Positions 33,120-42,160 are shown, numbered from the stretch's first letter. The stretch: 45,427 nt of DNA from Paraburkholderia sp. LEh10 (GCF_017814945.1 NZ_JAGIPX010000063.1:1-45427); one strand, 5' to 3'. Notes: generated from the sequence alone by a model not told the origin. Program-made: numbers and translations.

Positions 33120-35332
33120 ACACGATAATCGGCCACCCACTGGACCGCACCGACGGTCTGTTGAAAGTCACGGGCGAAGCGCGCTATGCGGCTGAGTTTC
33201 CGCAGGCGCGTCTCGCGCATGGCGTGCTCGTCACGAGCACGGTTGCGCGCGGCACCATCGCATCGATCGATACGAGCCGCGCGTCGTCGCTGCCCGGCGT
33301 GCTGCTCGTGATGACATACCAGAACGCGCCGCGCCTGCCGAACGGCGGCCGCCCGTCGCTCGCGCCGCCGGCGGGGCGGCATCTATCGCTCTTGCAGGAC
33401 AACGAGGTCCATTACAGCAACGAGCCGATTGCCGTCGTCGTCGCCGATACGCTCGAACATGCAACCGACGCCGCGCGCCAGTTGCGCATCACGTACGCGG
33501 CGCAGCCGGCGACGCTCGATTTCGCGCAGGCAAAACCCAATGCGCACGCGCCCGTCAAACCCCAGGGGCGGCAGACGGACACGTCGCGTGGCGACTACGA
33601 CGCGGGGCTCGCCGCGGGTGCCGTGCGCGTCGACGCCGTCTACACGACGCCGATGGAGCATCACAATCCGATGGAGCCGCACGCGACGATGGCCGTGTGG
33701 GACGGCCCGCAGCTGACGCTCTACGATGCGACGCAAGGCGTGACGGGCACGAAAACGGCTGTCGCGCGAACGCTCGGCATCTCGCCCGACGACGTGCACG
33801 TGATCTCGCCGTTCGTCGGCGGCGGCTTTGGCTGCAAGGGCTCGGCGTGGTCGCATGTGGTGCTGTGCGCGATGGCCGCGAAGCAGACGGGACGGCCCGT
33901 GCGGCTCGCGCTGGAGCGTCCGCAGATGTTCGGCCCCGTCGGCGGACGGCCGTTCACCGAGCAGCGCATGGTGATCGCCGCGAAACATGACGGCACGCTG
34001 ACGGCGATGCGGCATGACAGCTTTTCGAACACGTCGATGATCGAAGACTGGACGGAGACCTGCTGCATGGTCTCGCGCATGATGTATGCGGTGCCGAACC
34101 AGCAAACCACGCATCGCCTCGTGCCGCTGAACGTCGGCACGCCGACCTTCATGCGCGCGCCGGGCGAAACGACGGGCTCGTGGGCGCTCGAAACGGCGAT
34201 GGACGAGCTGTCGTATCAACTGAAGATGGACCCTGTCGCGCTGCGCCTGAAGAACTATGCGGAAGTCGATCCACAGGAAAACAGGCCGTGGTCGAGCAAG
34301 GTCTTGCGCGAGTGCTACAGCGTCGGCGCGCAGCGCTTCGGCTGGTCGCGCCGCAAGCCGCAGCCGCGTTCGATGCGCGACGGCAACACGCTGATCGGCC
34401 TTGGGATGGGCACCGCGACGTATCCCGCGAATCGCAGCGAAGCGTCGGCGCTCGCGCGCATCCTGCCTGACGGCACGGCGATGGTCGTGTCCGGCACGCA
34501 GGACCTTGGCACGGGCACGTACACGGTGATGACGCAGGTCGCGTCCGACGCGCTCGGCATCGCGCCCGAAAACATCCGCTTCGGGCTCGGTGATTCTTCG
34601 CTGCCGAAGGCGCCCGTATCGGGTGGCTCGCAGTCGGTCGCGAGCGTGTCGCCTGCCGTGCGCGACGCGTGCGAAGCGGCGCGCGGCAAGCTCGTTTCGA
34701 TGGCGCTCGCGGATCAGGGCTCGCCGCTTTTCGGCGTGCCCGAAAGCGACGTGACCGTGCAGAATGGCTGGCTGATGAGCAAATCGGCCCCGACCAGGCG
34801 CGATCCCATCGCGGCCGTTCTCGCGCGCGCGGGCGGCCAGCCGCTCGAAGCCGTCTCCGATGCGAAGCCCGGCGATGAGAAGCAGCGCTACTCGTTCCAT
34901 TCGTGGGGGGCCGTGTTCGCGGAGATGCACGTCGACGCTGACCTCGGCACTGTCCGCGTCGCGAAGATCACGGCGGTGTACAACGTCGGGCGGATGCTGA
35001 ACGTGAAGACGGCGCGCAGCCAACTGATGGGCGGCCTCGTGTGGGGCATCGGCGCGGCGATTGAAGAGGAGACTGCACTCGATGTGCAATATGGCCGCTT
35101 CATCAATGCGAATCTTGCCGAGTATCACGTGCCGGTGAATGCGGATGTGGGGACGCTCGATGTTGTCGTGCTCGACGTGCCCGATCCACATATCAATTCG
35201 CTCGGCTCGCGGGGAATTGGGGAGATCGGCATTACGGGTGTAGTGGCTGCGATTGGCAATGCCGTGTATCACGCGACGGGCGTGCGCGTGAGGGATTTGC
35301 CGATTACTTTGGATAAAGTGATGAGGGTGTGA
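33116..35332 (+). CDS. paoC: Aldehyde oxidoreductase, molybdopterin subunit (PaoC type)
   Basis: A 738-residue molybdenum subunit. Cofactor-binding blocks include GGGFGCKGSAW, RAPGETTGSWALE, GTQDLGTGTYTVM and GGSQSVASVS. The catalytic Glu is in GSRGIGEIGITG near the C terminus. It should oxidise aldehydes (aromatic or others) in the periplasm, detoxifying them. The start overlaps the paoB stop (ATGA). The maturation gene paoD (XdhC-like chaperone) is not next to it in this window and must be elsewhere. Its stop is followed 160 bp later by a terminator. Confidence 0.93.
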   Translation: MNTIIGHPLDRTDGLLKVTGEARYAAEFPQARLAHGVLVTSTVARGTIASIDTSRASSLPGVLLVMTYQNAPRLPNGGRPSLAPPAGRHLSLLQDNEVHYSNEPIAVVVADTLEHATDAARQLRITYAAQPATLDFAQAKPNAHAPVKPQGRQTDTSRGDYDAGLAAGAVRVDAVYTTPMEHHNPMEPHATMAVWDGPQLTLYDATQGVTGTKTAVARTLGISPDDVHVISPFVGGGFGCKGSAWSHVVLCAMAAKQTGRPVRLALERPQMFGPVGGRPFTEQRMVIAAKHDGTLTAMRHDSFSNTSMIEDWTETCCMVSRMMYAVPNQQTTHRLVPLNVGTPTFMRAPGETTGSWALETAMDELSYQLKMDPVALRLKNYAEVDPQENRPWSSKVLRECYSVGAQRFGWSRRKPQPRSMRDGNTLIGLGMGTATYPANRSEASALARILPDGTAMVVSGTQDLGTGTYTVMTQVASDALGIAPENIRFGLGDSSLPKAPVSGGSQSVASVSPAVRDACEAARGKLVSMALADQGSPLFGVPESDVTVQNGWLMSKSAPTRRDPIAAVLARAGGQPLEAVSDAKPGDEKQRYSFHSWGAVFAEMHVDADLGTVRVAKITAVYNVGRMLNVKTARSQLMGGLVWGIGAAIEEETALDVQYGRFINANLAEYHVPVNADVGTLDVVVLDVPDPHINSLGSRGIGEIGITGVVAAIGNAVYHATGVRVRDLPITLDKVMRV

Positions 35333-35494
35333 TTGGTTGTCTGCGACGCCTGGGGGTGGAAACTGGTGTGGGTTTGGGCCTTCGTGAAACCTTTGTCGGG
35401 TAAGGCTCAGGGTCCGCCCCGCGTTTCAAGCAGATTTCGCCTCTTTTGCCGGATACCCACGAGACACCTTTTGAGAATGGCGATTACCTTCAGC

Positions 35495-35518
35495 AGCCCG
35501 CCGCGTGCGGGCTTTTTT
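35495..35518 (+). terminator. Rho-independent terminator after paoC
   Basis: Stem AGCCCGC (35495-35501) / GCGGGCT (35507-35513), 5-nt loop, then a run of T. It probably ends the pao operon and insulates the type VI genes. Confidence 0.88.
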
Positions 35519-35876
35519 ACGCACGCTTGATGTATTCAGGTTATCTGACGGGTGCTGCTTTCGCCGTTTAATGATATGCGGCGGCGCTGGATGCCGCCTG
35601 GATCGAAGGTCGGTTATGACTGTCACGGTCCTTGTCGACGGTCACTTTCACGCCCCCACCCGGGCTGGCTCCTTTCTGAGCTGCAACGATTCCTCGTTTC
35701 ATCAGCCCAACCAGCCGGCATATTCTTCGATCCTTCAGTCGATTATCGACCTAATCTGATATTAAGCATTGCGAAGATATGTGCAAAATGTCCTGCTTGA
35801 AAGCTCGAATTTGCTTTCACATTACTTGGCATGTCGAAGCAAATATGAACAGGGGCTACGAAGTGGAGAACTCGTC
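35519..35876. other. Intergenic region before vgrG, AT-rich near its right end
   Basis: A 358-bp gap without a gene I can support. From about 35700 the base composition falls clearly below the surrounding coding DNA (for example around 35755-35850), a sign of imported DNA at the edge of the type VI island. A Shine-Dalgarno-like GGAG (35865-35868) precedes the vgrG start. Several short frames show no family features. Confidence 0.5.
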
Positions 35877-37646
35877 ATGTTGACATTTCATACAGCGCGG
35901 ACGTTGACAGTCAGCGGCCCTGCGCTGCCAACTTTGCCTGATGGACAGGTGGCGCTGCAACTGAGCGCGATCAGGGGAGAAGAAACGCTCTCGTCCCTCT
36001 ACGGCTATGAACTCTTTCTCACCACGCCGCTGGACATGCCCGAGGCAGTCGCCGCATCGATTGATGTCAAGGCATTGCTCGGCACGGAACTGACGGTCGC
36101 CATTCAGCTCGACGGCATGGGCACGTTCGTGGCGGGCGCTGCCGGGCTGGGAGGCACGGCGAACATAGGCGCGGGCACGCGCGAGATCAGCGGCCTCGTG
36201 ATGGAAGCGGGTTTCGTCGAGCAGTTGAACCGGCAGAGCCGCTACCGCGTGCTGCTGCAACCCTGGACAGCCCTGATGGAGCTGCGTTCAGACTTTCGCA
36301 TTTTCCAGCGCAAGACCGTTGTGGAAATACTTGAAGAGGTATTCGGCAACTACCTGTACTCGTATGACGTGCGCGTGAGCGGCACGTATCCGGTGCTCGA
36401 CTATCAGGTGCAGTATGGAGAAACGGACTTTCATTTTATCCAGCGCCTGATGGCCGAGCACGGCATCTACTGGTTTATCGAGCATTCCAGCAGTTTTCAC
36501 CGGATGGTGCTGGTCGATCACGTGGGTGCACACAAACCCGTCGAAAGCGCCGCCTATCAGACACTGTGGTACTACCCGCCCGGACATAAGATCGACCGCG
36601 AGAACGTCGATCACTTCGATACGACCGGACGCATCCGGACAGGCATCTGGACCACGAACGACTATCACTTCAAGAAGCCGAAGGCGCAGCTTCAGGCGCA
36701 GAACGAACTGCCGCAGGACACCGCGCACAACCAGCTGGAACGCTACGAGTGGCCCGGCGACTATACGGAACAGGACGACGGCGACCAGCTCGCGCGGGTG
36801 CGCATGGAAGAGCTTTACGCGCAAGGCGAGCGCGCATCGGGCAGTGGTAACGTGCGCGATATCGTGTGCGGCACAACCTTCACACTTAGCGGTCATCCGC
36901 AGGCGGATGCGAACCGTGAATACCTGGTGCTACGCGCAAGCTTCGACGCCGAAGAGATCGGCGAGGTCAGCGGCGGCGCAGCGCAATACCGCATCAACAC
37001 CACGTTCGACGTGCAGCCCGCCACAACCGTTTTCCGGCCGTCGCGTGAGCGCTACCCGAAGCCGCGCACTACCGGCCCGCAGACGGCAATCGTGACGGGC
37101 GCACCAGGCAGCGAAATCTGGACCGACCAGTACGGGCGTGTAAAGCTCGCCTTCCACTGGGACCGCCGCGGTCCGAAAGATCACAGGTCGTCGTGCTGGG
37201 TCCGGGTGTCGTACCCGTGGGCGGGCAGCAACTTCGGCGGCATCCACATTCCGCGTGTCGGCACCGAAGTCATCGTGGATTTCGAGAACGGAGACCCGGA
37301 CCGGCCCATCGTGACCCGACGCGTCTACAACGCGATGACGATGCCGCCGTGGGAACTGCCGGGCAATGCGACGCAAAGTGGCATTCTCACGCGCTCATCG
37401 AAGGACGGCGGCTATGGCAACGCGAACGCGATCCGCTTCGAGGACAAGAAAGGCGCGGAAGAACTATGGTTGCAAGCTGAACGCGACATGCGCACAGAGG
37501 TCGAGAACGACGAGTCACATGCGGTCCGGCACGACCGTATGAAGACCGTCGAGAACGACGAGAGCACCACCATTGGGCATGACCGTTCAGAGACAGTTGG
37601 TAACGACGAAAAGGTGAAGATTGGCCACGACCGGAGCTTTTCTTGA
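35877..37646 (+). CDS. vgrG: VgrG, type VI secretion spike protein, C-terminally shortened
   Basis: A 589-residue VgrG. The ATG at 35877 has GGAG upstream; a longer in-frame start at 35769 adds unrelated residues. The gp27-like part contains LSSLYGYELFLTTPLDMP, YGETDFHFIQRLMAEHGIYW and FRPSRERYPKPRT. The gp5 OB-fold is IWTDQYGRVKLAFHWDRRGP, SSCWVRVSYPWAGSNFGGIH and IPRVGTEVIVDFENGDPDRP. The beta-helix spike begins (VENDESHAVRHDRMKTV, GHDRSETVGNDEKVKIG) but stops abruptly at HDRSFS. Burkholderia VgrGs usually run on for 150-400 residues. It forms the tip of the T6SS tube. Its end overlaps the next frame by 26 bp in another frame; a deletion at about 37640 is likely. Confidence 0.9.
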   Translation: MLTFHTARTLTVSGPALPTLPDGQVALQLSAIRGEETLSSLYGYELFLTTPLDMPEAVAASIDVKALLGTELTVAIQLDGMGTFVAGAAGLGGTANIGAGTREISGLVMEAGFVEQLNRQSRYRVLLQPWTALMELRSDFRIFQRKTVVEILEEVFGNYLYSYDVRVSGTYPVLDYQVQYGETDFHFIQRLMAEHGIYWFIEHSSSFHRMVLVDHVGAHKPVESAAYQTLWYYPPGHKIDRENVDHFDTTGRIRTGIWTTNDYHFKKPKAQLQAQNELPQDTAHNQLERYEWPGDYTEQDDGDQLARVRMEELYAQGERASGSGNVRDIVCGTTFTLSGHPQADANREYLVLRASFDAEEIGEVSGGAAQYRINTTFDVQPATTVFRPSRERYPKPRTTGPQTAIVTGAPGSEIWTDQYGRVKLAFHWDRRGPKDHRSSCWVRVSYPWAGSNFGGIHIPRVGTEVIVDFENGDPDRPIVTRRVYNAMTMPPWELPGNATQSGILTRSSKDGGYGNANAIRFEDKKGAEELWLQAERDMRTEVENDESHAVRHDRMKTVENDESTTIGHDRSETVGNDEKVKIGHDRSFS

Positions 37647-38580
37647 CGATGTGGGACGTCAGCAGTTCTGGACCGAGGCACAGGTAAAGAAGGATGGCGT
37701 GACTGGTCCAGCCTTGACCCCACTCACTGCACTGACGAATGCGAAGAACTGGCATTTTCATCCGCTCGGGTTTCTGGCACAGATGCGCGAGTGCCTTACC
37801 ACTGACGTACATCTCTCGGAAGAGGCATTCGAACAGGAAATCTTGACGAGCTGGAATACTGGACTGAAGCTGATCGAAAAGCGCCTGAAACAGCTTGATC
37901 CATGGAAGGACGCCACAGCTGTCTTGCCGTCCGCGCCGACGCCAGTACCCGTCGTTGTCCGCGAGTACGCAACGACGCACGACATTCACAATATCCAGCA
38001 CACTACTTTCTGGGAAAACTTCATCTACTGGTTTGGCGTAGATCCCAATACCATCACTGCGCCCGAAACGCTTCACGGGACACTTGCCCCAGCACCTGCC
38101 GGTCACCATGTCTATCTGTACATGAAGGGCATGAAAACCTACTTCCGGCACATTTCGATGCAGCGTGTCATAAAGGGGGCGCTTGGTTTCGAAGCGGGGG
38201 CGTGGGTGCATCCGGCTTGCTATCCGGCCCAGCCGCTTCGGCCTGCGCAGGCCGGTTTCCAGATGGAGTACGTCAATATCGGCTGCCAGTACGGACTGTT
38301 CTTTCGTCTGTTCCGCAAGACCGACCCCGTGGACCAGAACCGGATGGAGGTCCAGTTGCATGAAGTGGCGCATCTGCAAAACACTGCGCATGCAAAAGAC
38401 CAGATTATCGCGCTACCGGCTGCGACCAGCGATCCACGCAAATTCAACGGCCGTACGGCCTACGGTTCCGAAGCGGCGCGAGTTCTGGCTGAATTCTCGG
38501 CGAACCGTGCGCTTGCCAATGCCGAGAACATCGCTTTCTTTATCGAGAGTGCAAAAGATGAACCAGAACTTGTCGCGTAA
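37621..38580 (+). CDS. Candidate T6SS effector, M35-like zinc metallopeptidase; N terminus uncertain
   Basis: A 319-codon frame that opens only at a TTG (37621) inside the vgrG end, with an in-frame stop just upstream. The first ~50 residues (WTEAQVKKDGVTGPAL, WHFHPLGFLAQMREC) look like the interior of a protein rather than a start, so the 5' end is probably missing. The C-terminal part holds LHEVAHL, a zinc-binding HExxH, with KDQ nine residues on as a possible Asp ligand and NAENIAFFIES near the end. This resembles deuterolysin/lysine-specific metalloendopeptidases (M35). Its stop overlaps the start of a lipoprotein gene by 23 bp. The role as antibacterial toxin is inferred from position next to vgrG. 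Confidence 0.65.
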   Translation: MATTGAFLDDVGRQQFWTEAQVKKDGVTGPALTPLTALTNAKNWHFHPLGFLAQMRECLTTDVHLSEEAFEQEILTSWNTGLKLIEKRLKQLDPWKDATAVLPSAPTPVPVVVREYATTHDIHNIQHTTFWENFIYWFGVDPNTITAPETLHGTLAPAPAGHHVYLYMKGMKTYFRHISMQRVIKGALGFEAGAWVHPACYPAQPLRPAQAGFQMEYVNIGCQYGLFFRLFRKTDPVDQNRMEVQLHEVAHLQNTAHAKDQIIALPAATSDPRKFNGRTAYGSEAARVLAEFSANRALANAENIAFFIESAKDEPELVA

Positions 38581-39538
38581 GTTTCAACGCGTTCCGTACG
38601 CGGTCGCGATATGGGCTACCGCGACCCTGACCGCGTGTTCGCCAATTGCAACGCAACCTTCGACCGCAAAAAACACTATCGGAATAGTCGCCATGAACAG
38701 TAACCAGTCTCCTAGTAGCGCCAACCAGACGGGGATTCCTGATAACCGGATTAACTGGGTGAAAAATCCACTAGTTACACAGATCAAGTTTGCAGGGGCA
38801 TCTGTATATGACGAAGCTGTCGAGGTGCGTTATAACATTTTGGTCAGCAATCCAACTGACAAAGACGTTCGGGCGACCGGCAAACCAACGCCGGACAACG
38901 CATTTGAGCGACTCTATTCCGAAGGGAAAGAGATAGAGCCGCATTCTTCACGCGAAGATAACAGCATTATGGCGATCAAGGCGGCGCCACGGGACGAAGA
39001 TGTCAAGTTCTATCGTTACAACATCAAAGCACACGACAGTTGGAAAAGTCCCATACCTGCCGAGTTTGTGATTATGAGCAGCCAATTGATTTTCGGCACC
39101 CATTTCTACGAACTAGTCTACTGGCAAAGCCAGCTTGACTGGATCGACGTGCGCGAAGTCCTTCAGCGGACTGATGCGCAAGGCAAGGGCCGCATGCGTT
39201 ACCCGATCACCGATAACGCGCCATCGAACCGCCTGTACTTCAAGGTTTATAAACCCACTGATGAGGAAGCGGCCAAGGGTCGCAAGATCGAGTTCCTCGG
39301 CGAGGTCGATGCCCGGACGCAGGTGCCTGCGTTTCCTTTTGCACGCCCCGGCGATTTCTCACCACGCTCCGGATACTGGCAGGCGGTAGGCGAAACCATC
39401 GACATGATCGGCGGCTACCATGAGGCGTTCGTCAAGGAAGGCGAACAGATGCCGAACCTGCCGGGCGATGTGGGCGTCGATCCGTTCAGCTTCCAGTGGA
39501 AGTACGTCGGAGAGCAGTCGAACGCTCAGGCACGATAA
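38558..39538 (+). CDS. Lipoprotein, candidate immunity protein 1
   Basis: A 326-residue lipoprotein. The signal peptide ends in the lipobox LTAC (TLTACSPIA), so it should be anchored in the periplasm, where a T6SS peptidase toxin would act. I do not recognise a named family. Its start overlaps the effector by 23 bp, the usual tight coupling of toxin and immunity genes. The N-terminal 180 residues differ from the second copy (39725-40693), whereas the last ~140 are almost identical (432-bp repeat). The base composition is lower in GC than the host genes around it, which suggests transfer. Confidence 0.7.
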   Translation: MNQNLSRKFQRVPYAVAIWATATLTACSPIATQPSTAKNTIGIVAMNSNQSPSSANQTGIPDNRINWVKNPLVTQIKFAGASVYDEAVEVRYNILVSNPTDKDVRATGKPTPDNAFERLYSEGKEIEPHSSREDNSIMAIKAAPRDEDVKFYRYNIKAHDSWKSPIPAEFVIMSSQLIFGTHFYELVYWQSQLDWIDVREVLQRTDAQGKGRMRYPITDNAPSNRLYFKVYKPTDEEAAKGRKIEFLGEVDARTQVPAFPFARPGDFSPRSGYWQAVGETIDMIGGYHEAFVKEGEQMPNLPGDVGVDPFSFQWKYVGEQSNAQAR

Positions 39539-39547
39539 CAGCGGAGG
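39116..39547 (+). repeat. 432-bp direct repeat, copy 1 (3' part of immunity gene 1)
   Basis: Matches 40271-40702 with an offset of 1155 bp and five substitutions seen by eye. It begins at GTCTACTGGCAAAGCC and ends at GCGGAGG, the ribosome-binding site used by the PAAR gene after copy 2. Sequence upstream of the repeat is much more divergent between the copies. Confidence 0.9.
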
Positions 39548-39558
39548 CTTTCACGTAT

Positions 39559-39747
39559 GCAAAGGACCAGGTTATCGCGCTACCGGCTACAACCAGCGAT
39601 CCAAAGAACTTCAATGGCCGCACCCCTTATGGTGCACTGGCAGCGCGGGTGCTGGCTGAATTTTCGCCGAACTGGGCACTAGCCAATGCCGAGAGCATCG
39701 CTTTTTTTATCCAGAGTGCAAAAGATGAACCAGAAGTTTCTGCGTGA
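39559..39747 (+). pseudogene. Orphan C-terminal tail of the metallopeptidase effector
   Basis: About 62 codons homologous to the last part of the effector (from AKDQ: VIALPATTSDPKNFNGRTPY, ARVLAEFSPNWALANAESIA, FFIQSAKDEPEVSA). The HExxH motif and everything upstream are absent and there is no own start. The tail overlaps the second immunity gene by 23 bp, exactly as in the intact pair. It is a leftover of a duplicated or displaced toxin module. Confidence 0.88.
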
Positions 39748-40693
39748 GCGGCGACGCATCCGGCATGCGGTCGCGCTATGGAGTGTCGTGACCCTGACAG
39801 CGTGTTCGCCCGTAGCGATGCAACCTTCAATCAACAAGACCAGTTCCATGAATAGTAACCAGACCTCCAGCAGAGCCAACCGGACCGGGATTCCTGACAA
39901 CCGGATAAACTGGATGAAGAATTCACTGATTACACGGATTGAGTTCGTGGACGGAGTAGTACGTGAAGATAGCGTAAAGATCCGGTACAACCTGTCATTC
40001 ACTAACCCGACAGGTTCTGACATTAAGGCAACCGGCAAGCCGACACCGGATGGTCCGCTGGTACGGCTCTATTCCGAAGGGAAAGAGATAGAGCCGCGGG
40101 CACGGCGTGAAGACAACAGCATCATGGCAATCAAAGCGGCGCCACGTGACGATGAAATCAAGCGGCACAGTTACGTGTTTCATGCAAAGCAGCGGATTGA
40201 CGGTGGGATCCCCGATGAATTTGTGATCGAGAGCAGCCAGTTCCTTACCGGCACGCATATTTACGAAATGGTCTACTGGCAAAGCCAGCTTGACTGGATC
40301 GACGTGCGCGAAGTCCTTCAGCGGACTGATGCGCAAGGCAAGGGCCGCATGCGTTACCCGATCACCGATAACGCGCCATCGAACCGCCTGTACTTCAAGG
40401 TTTATAAACCCACTGATGAGGAAGCGGCCAAGGGTCGCAAGATCGAGTTCCTCGGCGAGGTCGATGCCCGGACGCAGGTGCCTGCGTTTCCTTTTGCACG
40501 CCCCGGCGATTTCTCACCACGCTCCGGATACTGGCAGGCGGTGGGCGAAACCATCGACATGATCGGCGGCTACCATGAGGCGTTCGTCAAGGAAGGCGAA
40601 CAGATGCCGAACCTGCCAGGCGACGTGGGCGTCGACCCGTTCAGCTTCCAGTGGAAGTACGTCGGAGAGCAGTCGAACGCTCTGGCACGATAA
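39725..40693 (+). CDS. Lipoprotein, candidate immunity protein 2
   Basis: A 322-residue paralogue of the preceding lipoprotein, with the same lipobox (TLTACSPVA) and the same 23-bp overlap with a toxin tail. The N-terminal half is clearly diverged (for example MNQKFLRERRRIRHAV against MNQNLSRKFQRVPYAV), the C-terminal ~140 residues nearly identical. It may protect against a different variant of the toxin, whose full gene is absent here. It ends 14 bp before the PAAR gene. Confidence 0.7.
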   Translation: MNQKFLRERRRIRHAVALWSVVTLTACSPVAMQPSINKTSSMNSNQTSSRANRTGIPDNRINWMKNSLITRIEFVDGVVREDSVKIRYNLSFTNPTGSDIKATGKPTPDGPLVRLYSEGKEIEPRARREDNSIMAIKAAPRDDEIKRHSYVFHAKQRIDGGIPDEFVIESSQFLTGTHIYEMVYWQSQLDWIDVREVLQRTDAQGKGRMRYPITDNAPSNRLYFKVYKPTDEEAAKGRKIEFLGEVDARTQVPAFPFARPGDFSPRSGYWQAVGETIDMIGGYHEAFVKEGEQMPNLPGDVGVDPFSFQWKYVGEQSNALAR

Positions 40694-40702
40694 CAGCGGA
40701 GG
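40271..40702 (+). repeat. 432-bp direct repeat, copy 2 (3' part of immunity gene 2)
   Basis: Partner of 39116-39547. The two copies can recombine and would delete immunity gene 2 and the orphan tail (1155 bp). Confidence 0.9.
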
Positions 40703-40707
40703 TTTTC

Positions 40708-40962
40708 ATGCGCCCGGTTGTACTTGTGGGTCATCGTCACATGTGTCCAATGCACGGCGTAGGTACTGTAACGACTGGAATAAGCGGAGTGACCGTCAAC
40801 GGTCGCGCTGTTGCACGCATTGGTGACCTGACGAGTTGCGGCGCCACCATCGTCACCGGCTCGACATCCGCATTCGAAGGCGCTGGCGTTGCCCGAAAAG
40901 GCGATCTGACGAGTCACGGTGGGACGCTAGATGAAGGCGACAACGGATGGCTATTTGACTGA
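40708..40962 (+). CDS. PAAR-domain protein, T6SS spike tip
   Basis: An 84-residue PAAR protein: MRPVVLVGHRHMCPMHGVG, then VTVNGRAVARIGDLTSCGAT and VARKGDLTSHGGTLDEG. The His/Cys residues (H, H, C, H, C) fit zinc binding at the cone tip. PAAR proteins cap VgrG and carry effectors. The start follows GCGGAGG (40696-40702). Order vgrG, effector, immunity, PAAR forms one plus-strand unit. Confidence 0.92.
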   Translation: MRPVVLVGHRHMCPMHGVGTVTTGISGVTVNGRAVARIGDLTSCGATIVTGSTSAFEGAGVARKGDLTSHGGTLDEGDNGWLFD

Positions 40963-41302
40963 TCGGCGTGTCGTAGTGCAGAGCGCCTTGATGGTGTTGT
41001 TCGCTACGCCGTAGATCGCGAGGGCCACGCACGGCGCTCGCGTTCGCCGCGTGGAAGCGGTCGAACAGCCCGTTTTCCTCGCCGTACCTGCGTTCGGCCC
41101 CGAGCTTTTGAAATGCCCCGCACAGGGACAACGCCCGCGCCGCGTGGCGCATCACGGATGCCCAGCGACAGCGGCAAAGCAAACCCCATTCGCGGATTCC
41201 AGCGATAGAGCAAAACAAACCACATCGCAAATACTCGCAACAGCAGCAAACCAAACGGCCCCGCGTAGGGAATAATCCATCTTTTCCGCCCGCACGCTTT
41301 CG
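40963..41302. other. Intergenic region with degenerate repeat block and unassigned fragment
   Basis: Between 40963 and 41110 a minus-strand frame reads KLGAERRYGEENGLFDRFHA then ANASAVRGPRDLRR, which looks protein-like but has no start and is not recognised. From about 41115 to 41245 there is a degraded copy of the hairpin-rich repeat of the window ends (GCGACAGCGGCAAAGCAAACC and variants). No complete gene is visible. Confidence 0.5.
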
Positions 41303-42139
41303 ATGGAAACCCTCATCGTTCTGCTCGTCCTGTTCTCCGCGATGCTCCACGCGAGCTGGAACGCATTCCTGCGTCTCGCAGAAGACCGCATCTGGCTGCT
41401 CGGCATGATGTCGATTCCGTATATCGCCGTCAGCGCAATCGGCGTCGTCGCGCTGCCGCTGCCCGCGCCAGCCGCGTGGCCCTACATCGCCGCCTCCGTC
41501 GTGCTCGAATTCGCCTACTGCCTCGCGCTGATCCGCGCGTATCGCAGCGGCGACTTCGGCCAGATCTATCCGATTGCGCGCGGACTCTCGCCGCTGCTGG
41601 TGTTCGCAGGCGCGCTCGTGTTCGCGCATGAGACGCTAAAGCCGCTCGCGGCAACGGGCGTCGCGCTGGTGTCGATCGGCATCGTGTCGCTCGCGTTTCG
41701 CCGCAACATGCGCTTTTCCGGCGAAAGCGTGCCCTACGCGCTGCTCACAGGGTTCTTCATCTCAGCCTATTCCATCGTCGACGGAATCGGCGCGCGCGTC
41801 GCAGGCAATGGGCTCAGCTACATCATGTGGGTCTATCTGCTGTGGAACGTGCCGCAGTTTCTGCTCGTGTGGCACTGGCGCGGCGGCGCGAAAGGACTTT
41901 TCACGTCGCGCGAGACGATGGCCAAAGGCATGCTCTCGGGCGTCATCGCGTTGAGCGCGTACTGCCTGATCATCGAGGCCTATCGCTATCTGCCCATCGC
42001 AATGGTCTCCGCGCTGCGCGAACTCAGCTCGATCTTCGCGGTGCTGATCGGCTTCTCGTTCATGCACGAGAAGCTGACCGCGCGGCGCATCTTCGCGTGC
42101 ACGCTCGTCACGCTCGGCGCGGTGCTGATCCGTCTGTAG
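41303..42139 (+). CDS. EamA/DMT-family transporter
   Basis: A 278-residue inner-membrane protein with about ten predicted helices in two EamA-like halves (for example LLVLFSAMLHASWNAFLRLA at the N terminus and ALRELSSIFAVLIGFSFMHE in the second half). The ALRELSS and MHEKLTARR motifs occur in this superfamily. Members export amino acids, metabolites or drugs. The substrate is unknown; it converges with the MocR gene, whose stop is 21 bp away, so a link to GABA metabolism is not implied. Confidence 0.9.
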   Translation: METLIVLLVLFSAMLHASWNAFLRLAEDRIWLLGMMSIPYIAVSAIGVVALPLPAPAAWPYIAASVVLEFAYCLALIRAYRSGDFGQIYPIARGLSPLLVFAGALVFAHETLKPLAATGVALVSIGIVSLAFRRNMRFSGESVPYALLTGFFISAYSIVDGIGARVAGNGLSYIMWVYLLWNVPQFLLVWHWRGGAKGLFTSRETMAKGMLSGVIALSAYCLIIEAYRYLPIAMVSALRELSSIFAVLIGFSFMHEKLTARRIFACTLVTLGAVLIRL

Positions 42140-42160
42140 CCGCCGCGCCGCCCGCGCCAT

